64,000 bases of DNA. Origin: JADGHE01 sp035716025 (GTDB lineage: Bacteria > Pseudomonadota > Alphaproteobacteria > Rhizobiales > Xanthobacteraceae). The notes under the pieces are model-generated. The model worked only from the letters and a program-made list of their open reading frames with translations, was not told the DNA's origin and did no database searches. Shown in pieces: positions 1 to 10,241 of this stretch (positions within the stretch are counted from its first letter, which is position 1; the number at the start of each line of letters is the position of its first letter). The translations under genes and the position numbers were made by a program. The stretch is from the NCBI GenBank assembly GCA_035716025.1, contig DASTKH010000059.1, positions 1 through 64,000 of the forward strand. The letters are read 5' to 3'.

Positions 1-12
1 CGCGCGGAGCCA

Positions 13-35
13 CCCTCTCCCGCAAGGGGAGAGGG
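13..35. repeat. Partial copy of palindromic intergenic repeat
   Basis: A perfect 9-bp stem (13-21 with 27-35) with a 5-base loop matches the 3' hairpin of the two fuller copies that follow. The rest of this copy lies left of the window. It resembles REP-like elements that sit between genes in GC-rich alphaproteobacteria; that family assignment is inference. Confidence 0.7.
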
Positions 36-132
36 TTTCCGTGCCGCGCCGCCCGTGTGTCTGCTTCCCCTCCGGATGGAGGCTGCGGCGGATGGCATTC
101 CGGCGCCCGCGCGCTCCCTGCCCTCTCTCCGA

Positions 133-191
133 CCCCTCACCCGGCTCGCCGCGTTGCGGCTCGCCACCCTCTCCCGCAAGGGGAGAGGGTT
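133..191. repeat. Palindromic intergenic repeat, copy A
   Basis: About 58 bases nearly identical to the copy at 266-324. It has a 5' part with a GCCGC/GCGGC inverted repeat flanked by directly repeated GGCTCGCC, then a 9-bp perfect hairpin at 167-175 and 181-189. It is non-coding in appearance: overlapping frames read as Arg/Pro/Ser-rich low-complexity peptide. It lies upstream of livH. Confidence 0.75.
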
Positions 192-265
192 TTCGCGGCG
201 CCCGCTTGCGTCACGTTCTCGCGCCGCGCTTTGGGACGCCGGACCCTCCCATCGACGCCCTTGTA

Positions 266-324
266 CCCCTCACCCGGCTCGCCGCGTTGCGGCTCGCCAC
301 CCTCTCCCGCAGGGGGAGAGGGTT
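266..324. repeat. Palindromic intergenic repeat, copy B
   Basis: Second full copy, differing from copy A by only a couple of bases in the loop. The 3' stem is 300-308 with 314-322. The distance from copy A is 133 bases. From 325 to 508 there is no convincing gene; the livH frame is open back through this region but its translation is low-complexity and unlike LivH. Confidence 0.75.
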
Positions 325-508
325 CTTTTCGGCGTCGAAAATCCCCGCCTCTCCGATCCGTCCCGGCGCGCTTGGCCGGGAAAGGCGCCCAGCACGGGCC
401 GGGCGCGACGATGCGCCGCTTGAGCGTTCCGCCGCGAAATTGCGCTTGATCTCGGAAGCGGAATCCCGGGGAATGGGTTTCCTGAGGGCGATCAGGCGGG
501 GCGTGCCC

Positions 509-1426
509 ATGGAAGTCTTCGTCCAGCAGCTCATCAACGGGCTCACTCTCGGCTCGATCTACGGGCTCATCGCCATCGGCTACACGATGGTGTTCGGCAT
601 CATCGGCATGGTGAATTTCGCGCACGGCGATGTTTTCATGGTGTCGGCCTTCGTGGCGCTGATCACCTTCCTGATTCTCACCCTCTGGGCGGGCGTCTCG
701 TCGGTGTTTCTTGCGCTGATCATCGTGCTTCTCGCGGGCATGGCGTTCACCTCGCTCACGGCCTGGGCGATCGAGCGGGTCGCTTATCGCCCGCTGCGCG
801 GCTCGTTCCGCCTCGCCCCGCTGATCTCGGCGATCGGCATGTCGATCTTTCTCATGAATTTCGTGCAAGTGACGCAGGGCCCGCGCAACAAATCCGTGCC
901 GCCGCTCGTGCGCGGAGAGGTGGTGCTGATTCCTTCCGACACTTTTCCCGTCACCATCTCCTACAAGCAGCTCATCATCTGGGCCGTGACGGTCGCGCTG
1001 CTCGCGGTGTTCTGGTACGTCGTGGCGAAGACGCCGCTCGGGCGCGCGCAGCGGGCGTGCGAACAGGACCGGACGATGGCCGCGCTGCTCGGCGTCGACG
1101 TGGACCGCACCATCTCTTTCACCTTCGTCATCGGCGCGGCGCTCGCGGCGGTCGCCGGCACGCTCTACCTCATGCATTACGGCGTGGTGAGCTTCGCCGA
1201 CGGCTTCGTTCCGGGGGTGAAGGCGTTTACGGCAGCGGTGCTGGGCGGCATCGGCTCCCTGCCCGGTGCCGTGCTCGGAGGCCTCCTCATCGGGCTCATC
1301 GAAACCTTGTGGTCGGCCTATTTCTCGATCGACTACAAGGACGTCGCCGCCTTCTGCATCCTCGTCATCACGCTGATCTTCCTGCCGCAAGGCATTCTCG
1401 GCCGGCCCGACATCGAGAAGGTGTGA
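509..1426 (+). CDS. livH: Branched-chain amino acid ABC transporter permease LivH
   Basis: Inner-membrane permease of a HAAT-type ABC importer, pairing with LivM. About 305 residues with repeated hydrophobic segments and the family's N-terminal pattern (QQLINGLTLGSIYGLIAIG, then NFAHGDVFM). The LGGIGSLPGA segment in the C-terminal half is the expected cytoplasmic loop region contacting the ATPases. The frame is open far upstream, but family homology starts at this ATG; an in-frame ATG at 473 is possible. The ribosome site is a modest GGCGGGG. First gene of a liv cluster. Substrate could be Leu/Ile/Val or another amino acid or amide; the sequence does not decide. Confidence 0.93.
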   Translation: MEVFVQQLINGLTLGSIYGLIAIGYTMVFGIIGMVNFAHGDVFMVSAFVALITFLILTLWAGVSSVFLALIIVLLAGMAFTSLTAWAIERVAYRPLRGSFRLAPLISAIGMSIFLMNFVQVTQGPRNKSVPPLVRGEVVLIPSDTFPVTISYKQLIIWAVTVALLAVFWYVVAKTPLGRAQRACEQDRTMAALLGVDVDRTISFTFVIGAALAAVAGTLYLMHYGVVSFADGFVPGVKAFTAAVLGGIGSLPGAVLGGLLIGLIETLWSAYFSIDYKDVAAFCILVITLIFLPQGILGRPDIEKV

Positions 1427-1851
1427 GGCATGGCGGCGCGGCCGAAGGTGTCCGGCAGCCTTCACCCGGCGGGCTCACCGCGCGCCCACCGCAGGCCGAC
1501 CTCTCGCTGCAAGCGGGCAGAGGTCGGAGAAGGCTTGACCGCCCGCACTTCTCCCGGGAGGCAATGCGCTGTCTTCCTCTCTTGCCGCTGCGCGGAGAGG
1601 CATACTCTCCCCTCCCGTCGGCGGGGGGCCGCGCGCTCTTTTCTCCCACTCCCCGCTGCGCGGGGACAGGGTCGCGGTGAGGGGATGAGGGGATGAAGGA
1701 GGTGCGCTGAGACGGCCCCCCGCGAAGGCAAATGTTGCGTCAATGACGGAGTCCGTGCTTGCCCTTCCCGTGCCGGGGGGCAAGCCGGTAGGGGGTGTCG
1801 GGGCGCGCGCAAGAACCACGGGCGGAACGTGCCGAAGGTGATGGGGGAGGC
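1427..1851. other. livH-livM gap with degenerate palindromic repeats
   Basis: A 425-base gap inside the liv cluster without a credible gene. It holds a 9-bp stem (1496-1504 with 1519-1527) and, near 1650-1690, an inverted-orientation relative of the left-edge repeats (CCCCGCTGCGCGGGG core followed by GTGAGGGGATGAGGGG). The repeats could stop or stabilise the livH transcript; that is inference. Confidence 0.55.
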
Positions 1852-3230
<1,379 letters not shown>

Positions 3231-3234
<4 letters not shown>

Positions 3235-4133
3235 GCGGCGACGCGATTTTGAGCGTCGAACATCTCACCATGCGCTTCGGCGGCCTGACGGCCGTGGACG
3301 ACCTCTCGTTCACGGCGCGGCGGGGGCACATCACCGCCCTCATCGGCCCGAACGGCGCCGGCAAGACCACCGTATTCAATTGCATCACCGGTTTCTACAA
3401 ACCGACCCAGGGGCGTATTGCTCTTTGCCACGGCGATCCGGCCCTCTGGGGAGAGGTGGATCGGCTGACCCGCACGGGCGCCCGCAGCCTCGTGCGCGAG
3501 GACGGCGCGCTGTTCCTGCTTGAACGATTGCCGGACTATCTTGTGACGCAAAAGGCGAAGGTTGCCCGCACGTTCCAGAACATTCGGCTTTTCCCGGGCA
3601 TGACCGTGCTGGAAAACCTTCTCGTCGCCCAGCACAACCGGTTGATGCGCGCCTCCGGCTTCACCTTTCTGGGCATCTTCGGATATGCCGGTTATGCTCG
3701 GACGGAGCGCGCGGCGATCGAGCGGGCGACATTTTGGCTCGAAACGATCGGCCTCCTCGACCGCGCCGACGACCCGGCCGGCGCACTCCCCTACGGCGCG
3801 CAGCGGCGGCTCGAGATCGCGCGTGCAATGTGCACCGAGCCCGTTCTCCTCTGCCTCGACGAGCCGGCCGCCGGGCTTAATCCGCGCGAAAGCGCCGAGC
3901 TCAACGCCCTCCTTGCAAAAATTCGCGATACGCACGGTACTTCCGTGCTCCTCATCGAACACGACATGTCGGTGGTGATGGAGACGTCCGATCACATCAT
4001 CGTGCTCGAATACGGCATCAAGATCGCGGACGGCACGCCACGTCAGATCCGCGACGACCAGCGCGTGATCGCAGCCTATCTCGGCGTCGAGGACGAGGAG
4101 GTCACGCAAGCCGAGGCGGAGGTCGGGCTGTGA
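3231..4133 (+). CDS. livG: Branched-chain amino acid ABC transporter ATPase LivG
   Basis: Cytoplasmic ATP-binding subunit, 300 residues. Walker A GPNGAGKTT is at residues 39-47. The signature reads LPYGAQRRLEIARA, a variant of the usual LSYGQQRRLEIARA. Walker B is LLCLDEPAAGLNP near 207-219, followed by the switch histidine in LIEHDMSVV. An insertion of roughly 35 residues precedes the ARTFQNIRLFPGMTVLENL region, as in longer alphaproteobacterial LivG proteins. Its start overlaps the livM stop. Confidence 0.94.
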
Positions 4134-4284
4134 GCGCAGCTTCGCGCGACGCGCCACGACAGGCACCCGCACGATTTCCGTGCTCGGGAGCAATGCCGGC
4201 CCGCGCGCGGAATCTCCGGCGCGGGCCGGCCGACGCGATCGCAAGCCGCCTTTCTCGTTCGGGCGAAGACGGCGAAATCGTCCC

Positions 4285-5010
<726 letters not shown>

Positions 5011-5061
5011 AGGCTTGCCGCTGCCCTGCGCGGCGCACGCCACCGAAAGTGAGATGGGCCG

Positions 5062-5454
5062 ATGGATTTCGACATTCCCGCCCTCTTTTCCGAGGAAGAC
5101 AGCTTCGGGGTATTCCTGCTCGTCACCGTCGTGCTGGGCGGAGGCGCGGCCTGGCTCGCCGGGCGTGCGATCGCCGGCACGTGGCGGCCGTTCTGGCAGC
5201 TTCCCTTCTACATGCTGGTCCTTGCGGCGAGCGTCCGATTTATCCATTTCGCGCTGTTCGGCGGCACCTTCCTGTCCGCCTATTACTATACGGTCGATGC
5301 GCTGGCCTGCCTGGTTTTCGGGACGTTCGGCTATCGCGTCACGCGCGCGCAGCAGATGGCGACACAATACGGCTGGCGGTTCATGCGTCGCGGCCTGCTG
5401 GGCTGGCGGGACCGCGGCGGCGATTCGCTGGAGAATGGCCCGCGTTCCGGGTGA
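5062..5454 (+). CDS. Small membrane protein of the liv operon (DUF6867-like)
   Basis: A 130-residue protein with three predicted hydrophobic segments (about 16-36, 47-67 and 72-92), separated by aromatic-rich stretches such as YYYTVDALACLVFG. The C-terminal 35 residues are basic and polar. From memory it resembles the uncharacterised DUF6867 family found in liv-type operons of Hyphomicrobiales; this could not be searched. It lies between livF (52-base gap) and the binding protein (107-base gap) on the same strand, so it is probably co-transcribed and may be an accessory membrane subunit. No catalytic motif is visible. Confidence 0.7.
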   Translation: MDFDIPALFSEEDSFGVFLLVTVVLGGGAAWLAGRAIAGTWRPFWQLPFYMLVLAASVRFIHFALFGGTFLSAYYYTVDALACLVFGTFGYRVTRAQQMATQYGWRFMRRGLLGWRDRGGDSLENGPRSG

Positions 5455-5561
5455 CTTTTGCCGGATTTGGCGATTGAATGGCCGCGATGAAGCGCAAAAC
5501 CCGGCGGCCCGCTCCGGCGGTCCGCTCTTGGGCGTTGCGCCCGACCAAGAGGGAGAGCCGC

Positions 5562-6707
5562 ATGAAGGCGCTAACCACGTTGACCCTTGCGCTCGGCCTC
5601 GGCTTTGCGGCCGCCGGCGGCGCGCAGGCCGAGGTCAGATTGGCGATGACCGGACCGATCACCGGCCCCAACGCCGCCTTCGGCGCACAGATCAAGAACG
5701 GGGTCGAGCAGGCGGTCGAGGACATCAATGCCGCAGGAGGCATTCTCGGACAGAAGATCGCGACCCCGGTGCCGATCGGCGACGACGTCTCGGACCCCAA
5801 GCAGGGCGTCTCCGTCGCCAACAAGTTCGCGGGCGACGGCATCAAATTCGTGGTCGGCCCGTTCAATTCCGGCGTCACGATGCCGTCGTCGGAGGTGTAT
5901 CAGGAAAACGGCATCCTGGAGATCACGCCCGCCGCCACCAACCCGAAGATCACCGAGCGCGGCATGTGGAACATCTTCCGCACCTGCGGGCGCGACGACC
6001 AGCAGGGAGCGGTGGCCGGCGCGTATATCGCCAAGCATTTCAAGGGCAAGAAGGTCGCCATTGTCCATGACAAGACGACCTACGGACAAGGCCTGGCCGA
6101 CGAGACCCGCAAGGCGATGCATGCGAATGGCCTCAAGGAAGTGCTCTACGAAGGGGTCAATACGGGCGAGAAGGACTTCTCCGCGCTCGTTTCGAAGATC
6201 AAGGCGTCCGGTGCCGACCTCGTCTATTGGGGCGGTCTGCACACCGAGGGCGGGCTCATCGTGCGGCAGATGCGCGACCAAGGCGTCAAGGCGCCGCTGA
6301 TGGGCGGCGACGGGATCACCTCGGACGAGTTCGCGGCGATCGGCGGCCCCGGCGTCGAGGGCACGCTGATGACCTACGGCCCCGACCCGCGCAAGCGACC
6401 CGAGGCCAAGGAGGTGGTCGAGCGCTTTCGCAAGAAGAATTTCGAGCCGGAATCCTACACCCTTTACAGCTACGCGGCGGTGCAGATCATCAAGCAGGCC
6501 GCCGAGGCCGCCAAGTCGCTGGACCCGAAAAAGGTCGCCGAGCAGATGCGCTCCGGCATGACCTTCAAGACCGTGATCGGCGACGTCTCCTACGACAAGA
6601 AGGGGGACGTCACCCGTCTCGACTACGTAATGTACATCTGGAAGAAGAACGCGCAGGGCAAGATCACCTACGTCGAGTGCCCGAACTCCGACTGTACCAA
6701 GATGTGA
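5562..6707 (+). CDS. livK: Branched-chain amino acid ABC transporter substrate-binding protein
   Basis: Periplasmic binding protein of the Leu/Ile/Val type (periplasmic binding protein-like domain), about 381 residues. A cleavable signal peptide spans roughly residues 1-23 (basic MK, then Leu/Ala/Gly core, ending AGGAQA). The mature protein opens with VRLAMTGPITGPNAAFGAQ, and the AGGILGQKI and FVVGPFNSGVTMPSSEV segments match the fold. The ATG at 5562 gives a clean signal peptide and has GGGAGAG upstream; the frame opens further upstream without homology. Last gene of the cluster, followed by a GC-rich hairpin. Ligand identity is not readable from sequence. Confidence 0.93.
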   Translation: MKALTTLTLALGLGFAAAGGAQAEVRLAMTGPITGPNAAFGAQIKNGVEQAVEDINAAGGILGQKIATPVPIGDDVSDPKQGVSVANKFAGDGIKFVVGPFNSGVTMPSSEVYQENGILEITPAATNPKITERGMWNIFRTCGRDDQQGAVAGAYIAKHFKGKKVAIVHDKTTYGQGLADETRKAMHANGLKEVLYEGVNTGEKDFSALVSKIKASGADLVYWGGLHTEGGLIVRQMRDQGVKAPLMGGDGITSDEFAAIGGPGVEGTLMTYGPDPRKRPEAKEVVERFRKKNFEPESYTLYSYAAVQIIKQAAEAAKSLDPKKVAEQMRSGMTFKTVIGDVSYDKKGDVTRLDYVMYIWKKNAQGKITYVECPNSDCTKM

Positions 6708-6726
6708 AGCCGGCACGGCGCAGCAC

Positions 6727-6760
6727 CGGCCCCCTCCCCGAAAAAAGGGGGGGGGGTCGG
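6727..6760 (+). terminator. Probable terminator after the liv cluster
   Basis: A C-rich arm and a G-rich arm flank a run of six A bases, about 20 bases after the binding-protein stop. No T tract follows on this strand, so termination is inferred from the hairpin and the convergent gene that follows. Confidence 0.45.
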
Positions 6761-6783
6761 CGCGACTTGGGCGGCACGCGCCG

Positions 6784-6802
6784 TCGCCCCTTTCAGGGGC
6801 GA
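6784..6802 (-). terminator. Hairpin downstream of ccdA
   Basis: A 7-bp perfect stem (6784-6790 with 6796-6802) with loop TTTCA lies 23 bases past the ccdA stop on its transcribed strand. It has no clear U tract, so a weak or bidirectional terminator is the best reading. Confidence 0.35.
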
Positions 6803-6824
6803 TCCCGGCCGGGCCGATGCGGGT

Positions 6825-7559
6825 TCAGCCGATCCGGCCGAGCGCCGGAAAGGCTTCCAGCAGCCAGAAGCTCGCGGTCGAAAGCCAACCCGTGAGAAAG
6901 GCGATGCCGGTGAGCACGAGCAGCGCGCCCATTGCCTTCTCGACCTTGGCGAGATGTGCGCGAAAGCGCGCCACGAATTCCGCGAACGGTTCAGCCGCGA
7001 AGGCGGCGATCACGAACGGGATGCCGAGGCCCGCGGAATAGACGGCGAGCAGGCCCGCCCCCTTTCCGACCGTCGTCTCGGAGGCGGCGACCGCAAGGAT
7101 CGCGGCCAGCACCGGACCGATGCAGGGCGTCCAGCCGAACGCGAAGGCAAGCCCCATCACATAGGCACCCCACAAGCCGACCGGCGCGGCGAGCGCAGCC
7201 CGCTTCTGCCGGTAGAGCAACGCCAGCGGCGTGAGTCCCAGGAAGTGGAGGCCCATCGCCAGAATGGCAATCCCGGCGACGATCGACAGCACATGCGAAT
7301 AGGCGCGCAGGAGCCCGCCGATGGCGCTCGCGCTCGCGCCAAGCGCGACGAACACCGTGGAAAACCCGGCGACGAACAAAAGCGCGGCGAGCACCGTCTC
7401 CCGCGTCGAGCCGGTCTTCGGATCGTCGTCCGTCAGCCGTTCGAGCGAGGCGCCGGTGAGATAGACGAGATAGGGCGGCACGAGCGGCAGCACGCAGGGC
7501 GACAGGAAGCTTAGGGCCCCGGCCAGGAGCGCCGCCGGGATCGAAACGTCCGCTATCAT
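6825..7559 (-). CDS. ccdA: Cytochrome c biogenesis protein CcdA
   Basis: Inner-membrane thiol-disulfide reductant conduit that passes electrons from cytoplasmic thioredoxin to periplasmic partners, supporting cytochrome c maturation. About 244 residues with six hydrophobic segments. The two family cysteines are visible in SFLSPCVLPLVPPYL and FGWTPCIGPVL. The frame extends 38 residues upstream of the chosen ATG, but that part is Arg/Gly-rich and precedes the family N-terminus. It is monocistronic and convergent with the liv cluster. Confidence 0.92.
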   Translation of the reverse strand: MIADVSIPAALLAGALSFLSPCVLPLVPPYLVYLTGASLERLTDDDPKTGSTRETVLAALLFVAGFSTVFVALGASASAIGGLLRAYSHVLSIVAGIAILAMGLHFLGLTPLALLYRQKRAALAAPVGLWGAYVMGLAFAFGWTPCIGPVLAAILAVAASETTVGKGAGLLAVYSAGLGIPFVIAAFAAEPFAEFVARFRAHLAKVEKAMGALLVLTGIAFLTGWLSTASFWLLEAFPALGRIG

Positions 7560-7774
7560 GGCGCCTAAATGCGCCGCACCGGCCCCGCCGCGCAAGCCCG
7601 GCGGCCCGCTCGACCCAGGCACCTCTCCGCGCGCGCGCCGCGCACGCGGCGCCCGCGCACCTTTTTGTCCCACCGCGGCTCCGGGAAGGGCGAAAGGACA
7701 GCCGGGCTGGACAGAGCGCGGAACGGCTGCGATGGGTCAGGGCATGCCAGGAGGGGCCGAACGGCCATCGCCTC

Positions 7775-8782
7775 ATGTCGACGATGCGCAACCTCATCAC
7801 CGATGTCGCCGGCGTCCGCGTCGGCCACGCAACCGATCTGCGGCTCGGCTCCGGGGTCACCGCCATCGTGTTCGATGCGCCGGCCGTCGCGGCGGTCGAC
7901 GTGCGCGGTGGCGGCCCCGGCACGCGCGAGACCGACCTGCTCGACCCGGCGATGACGGTGGAGCGCATCGACGCGATCGCACTCTCGGGAGGCTCCGCCT
8001 TCGGGCTCGATGCCGCGGGCGGCGTGCAGGCTTACCTGCGCGCACAGGGCCGCGGCTTCGCGGTACGGGAAGCATGCATCCCCCTCGTGCCGGGCGCGAT
8101 CCTTTTCGACATCCTCAACGGCGGCGACAAGGCCTGGGGCCGCTTTTCACCCTACCGCGAACTCGGCCATGTGGCGGCGGAGGCGGCATCTGCCGATTTC
8201 GCGCTCGGCACCGTCGGGGCCGGCACCGGCGCCACCACCGCGACGCTTAAGGGCGGCCTCGGCTCGGCCTCCGCGAAAACCGCCGAGGGAGTGACCGTCG
8301 GCGCGCTCGCCGCGGTCAATGCGGCGGGAAGTGCGACCGTCGGCGCGGGCCCGCATTTCTGGGCGGCGCCGTTCGAGGAGGGCGCCGAGTTCGGCGGGCG
8401 CGGTCTTCCAGCTCCGTTTCCGCCCGACGCCCTTGCCTTCCGCAGCAAGGGAAGCCCACTGACCGCAACCACGCTCGCCGTCGTCGCCACGGATGCCGCC
8501 CTCACCAAGGCCCAGGCGAAGCGCCTTGCCGTGATGGCGCAGGACGGACTTGCGCGCGCGCTCTATCCGGTTCACACGCCGCTTGACGGCGACGTCGTCT
8601 TCGCGGTCGCAACCGGCGCCCGGCCGTTCGGTGACCCCGTGTTCGGCCTTGCCTCGCTCGGCACCATCGCGGCGAACGTGCTCGCGCGGGCAATCGCCCG
8701 GGGCGTCTATGAGGCGACCGCCCTGCCCTTCCCCGACGCGCAGCCGAGCTGGAAGGGGAAGTTCGGCGGATCGCGGCGGTAG
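7775..8782 (+). CDS. P1 family peptidase (DmpA/BapA-like, MEROPS S58)
   Basis: About 335 residues, close to the usual length of the self-processing P1/DmpA aminopeptidase family. Features include the N-terminal ITDVAGVRVGHAT, the Gly-rich DVRGGGPGTRETDLL, ALSGGSAFGLDAAGG, and the central GAGTGATTATLKGG region near the expected cleavage and nucleophile site. The C-terminal part carries AVATGARPFGDPVFGL. No signal peptide is seen. These enzymes remove N-terminal residues from peptides or hydrolyse beta-peptides and amides; the substrate here is unknown. It is divergent from ccdA across a 215-base gap and convergent with the oxidoreductase that follows. Confidence 0.87.
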   Translation: MSTMRNLITDVAGVRVGHATDLRLGSGVTAIVFDAPAVAAVDVRGGGPGTRETDLLDPAMTVERIDAIALSGGSAFGLDAAGGVQAYLRAQGRGFAVREACIPLVPGAILFDILNGGDKAWGRFSPYRELGHVAAEAASADFALGTVGAGTGATTATLKGGLGSASAKTAEGVTVGALAAVNAAGSATVGAGPHFWAAPFEEGAEFGGRGLPAPFPPDALAFRSKGSPLTATTLAVVATDAALTKAQAKRLAVMAQDGLARALYPVHTPLDGDVVFAVATGARPFGDPVFGLASLGTIAANVLARAIARGVYEATALPFPDAQPSWKGKFGGSRR

Positions 8783-8905
8783 GACCCGCGACCGACCCCG
8801 GCCCGGTCTGTCCCACCCCGCCCGCGACAGATTCCCCGTCTGCATTTGCGTCCAACTTGCTTTTCCGCCGCCCTCTTGTTCGCCTGTGCAAGAGGAGCGC
8901 CGCCT

Positions 8906-10150
8906 TCAGCCGAACCGCTCGGCCGCGAACGGGGCCGGGTCGCAGAACGGAATTGCGCCGGTGACAAGGTCGGCGATCAGCCGCCCGCTCACCGGGCCAA
9001 GCGTGAGTCCGAAATGGTTGTGGGCCGTGTCGAGCCAGAGCCCGGGCTGCCCCGGCGCGGCCCCGAGCACCGGCCGCATGTCGGGCAGGCAGGGCCGCGC
9101 CCCCATCCAAGGCACGTCCTCAATCGCCTCCCCGAGGGGGAAGAGCTGCCGCGCATAGGGCAGCACCCGGCCGAACTGAACGGGGCTTGCCGGCGCATCG
9201 CGGCGCGCGAATTCCGCGCCGGTGGTCAACCGCGTGCCCTGCTCCATCGGCGCGAGCACGTAACCGACTTCGGAATCCACCACGGGACGCTTGAGCGAGG
9301 CATTGCCGCGGGCGCGGTAATGCCGGTGATAGCCGCGCTTCACCGCGAAGGGCAGGCGGATCCCGAGGGAACCGAGCACGTCGGGCGACCATGGCCCGAG
9401 CGCGATCACCGCTTGCGGCGCGTCGACGGGCCCCTCGGCCGTATCGACGCGCCAGTTGCGACCGTTGCGATGCAAAGAGCGGGCATCGCCCTTGATGAGC
9501 ACGCCGCCGAGCGCGGAAAACCGCGCCGCGTAAGCGCGCGTGAGCGCCAGCGGATTTGACACCGAGGCGATGTCAGGCCAGTGCACGGCGTGGCGGAACA
9601 CCGGCGCGAGCGACGGTTCGAGCGCCGTCGCACCGTCGGGATCGAGCGGTGTTGCCCGCACGCCGAGCGCCGCGCCGAGTTCGAGCTGAGGCGCCAGATC
9701 GGCAAAGCCCCGTGCGGAGCGATAGAGCGAAATCCAGCCGTCTTTGCGAATGAGGTTGAGCGCGCCGGCCTCCGCCGCAAGACGCTCATGTTCGCCAACC
9801 GACCGCGCCATCAGCGGGCGCAGCGCCCGCCCCGTCGCTTCAAGGCGCCGCGGCGCGGAGGCGCGGAAATAAGCGAGAAGCCACGGGGCGAGCGCGGGCA
9901 AAGCTGTCCAATGAAAGTTCGCCTCGGGGGCCCGCTTGAGCGCGACTTCGAGAAGCTTGCCGAACCGGCGCGGAAAGGGCGTGGGGTACACACCCGCCCC
10001 GCCGATCACCCCGGCATTGCCATAGGAGGTCTCTTCGCCCGGCCCGCGGCGGTCCACGAGCACCACCGCAAGACCCCGACGGGCGAGTTGCAAGGCCGCC
10101 GACGTGCCGACAATTCCCGCGCCCAAGACGATCACGTCGCTGCGTGCCAT
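8906..10150 (-). CDS. FAD-dependent oxidoreductase, D-amino acid dehydrogenase (DadA) type
   Basis: 414 residues. A dinucleotide-binding fold lies at the N-terminus (VIVLGAGIVGTSAALQLARRG, GxGxxG), with the acidic-strand end VDRRGPGEETSYGNAG typical of the DAO/DadA family. The C-terminal segment has the conserved PDMRPVLGAAPGQPGLWLDT and NHFGLTLGP pattern that closes the FAD site. It probably oxidises a D-amino or secondary amine substrate, delivering electrons to the respiratory chain; substrate and acceptor are inferred from the family only. No membrane segment is visible. It is divergent from the transporter at 10242. Confidence 0.88.
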   Translation of the reverse strand: MARSDVIVLGAGIVGTSAALQLARRGLAVVLVDRRGPGEETSYGNAGVIGGAGVYPTPFPRRFGKLLEVALKRAPEANFHWTALPALAPWLLAYFRASAPRRLEATGRALRPLMARSVGEHERLAAEAGALNLIRKDGWISLYRSARGFADLAPQLELGAALGVRATPLDPDGATALEPSLAPVFRHAVHWPDIASVSNPLALTRAYAARFSALGGVLIKGDARSLHRNGRNWRVDTAEGPVDAPQAVIALGPWSPDVLGSLGIRLPFAVKRGYHRHYRARGNASLKRPVVDSEVGYVLAPMEQGTRLTTGAEFARRDAPASPVQFGRVLPYARQLFPLGEAIEDVPWMGARPCLPDMRPVLGAAPGQPGLWLDTAHNHFGLTLGPVSGRLIADLVTGAIPFCDPAPFAAERFG

Positions 10151-10241
10151 GCCGAATACCTTTGTTGCCGAGACGGGATTTTGCCAGAAGGCTGCGACCC
10201 ACGTCCCCTCATGGTTCGGGACTTAAGGCTGCCGTTGTGGC

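Noticed and set aside
13..330. Left-edge repeats considered as a CRISPR array
   Set aside because: Copies are spaced irregularly and differ in length, with internal palindromes and no cas genes; these are intergenic repeats.
1430..1696. Short open frame between livH and livM
   Set aside because: It coincides with palindromic repeat sequence and is Arg/Pro/Ser-rich.
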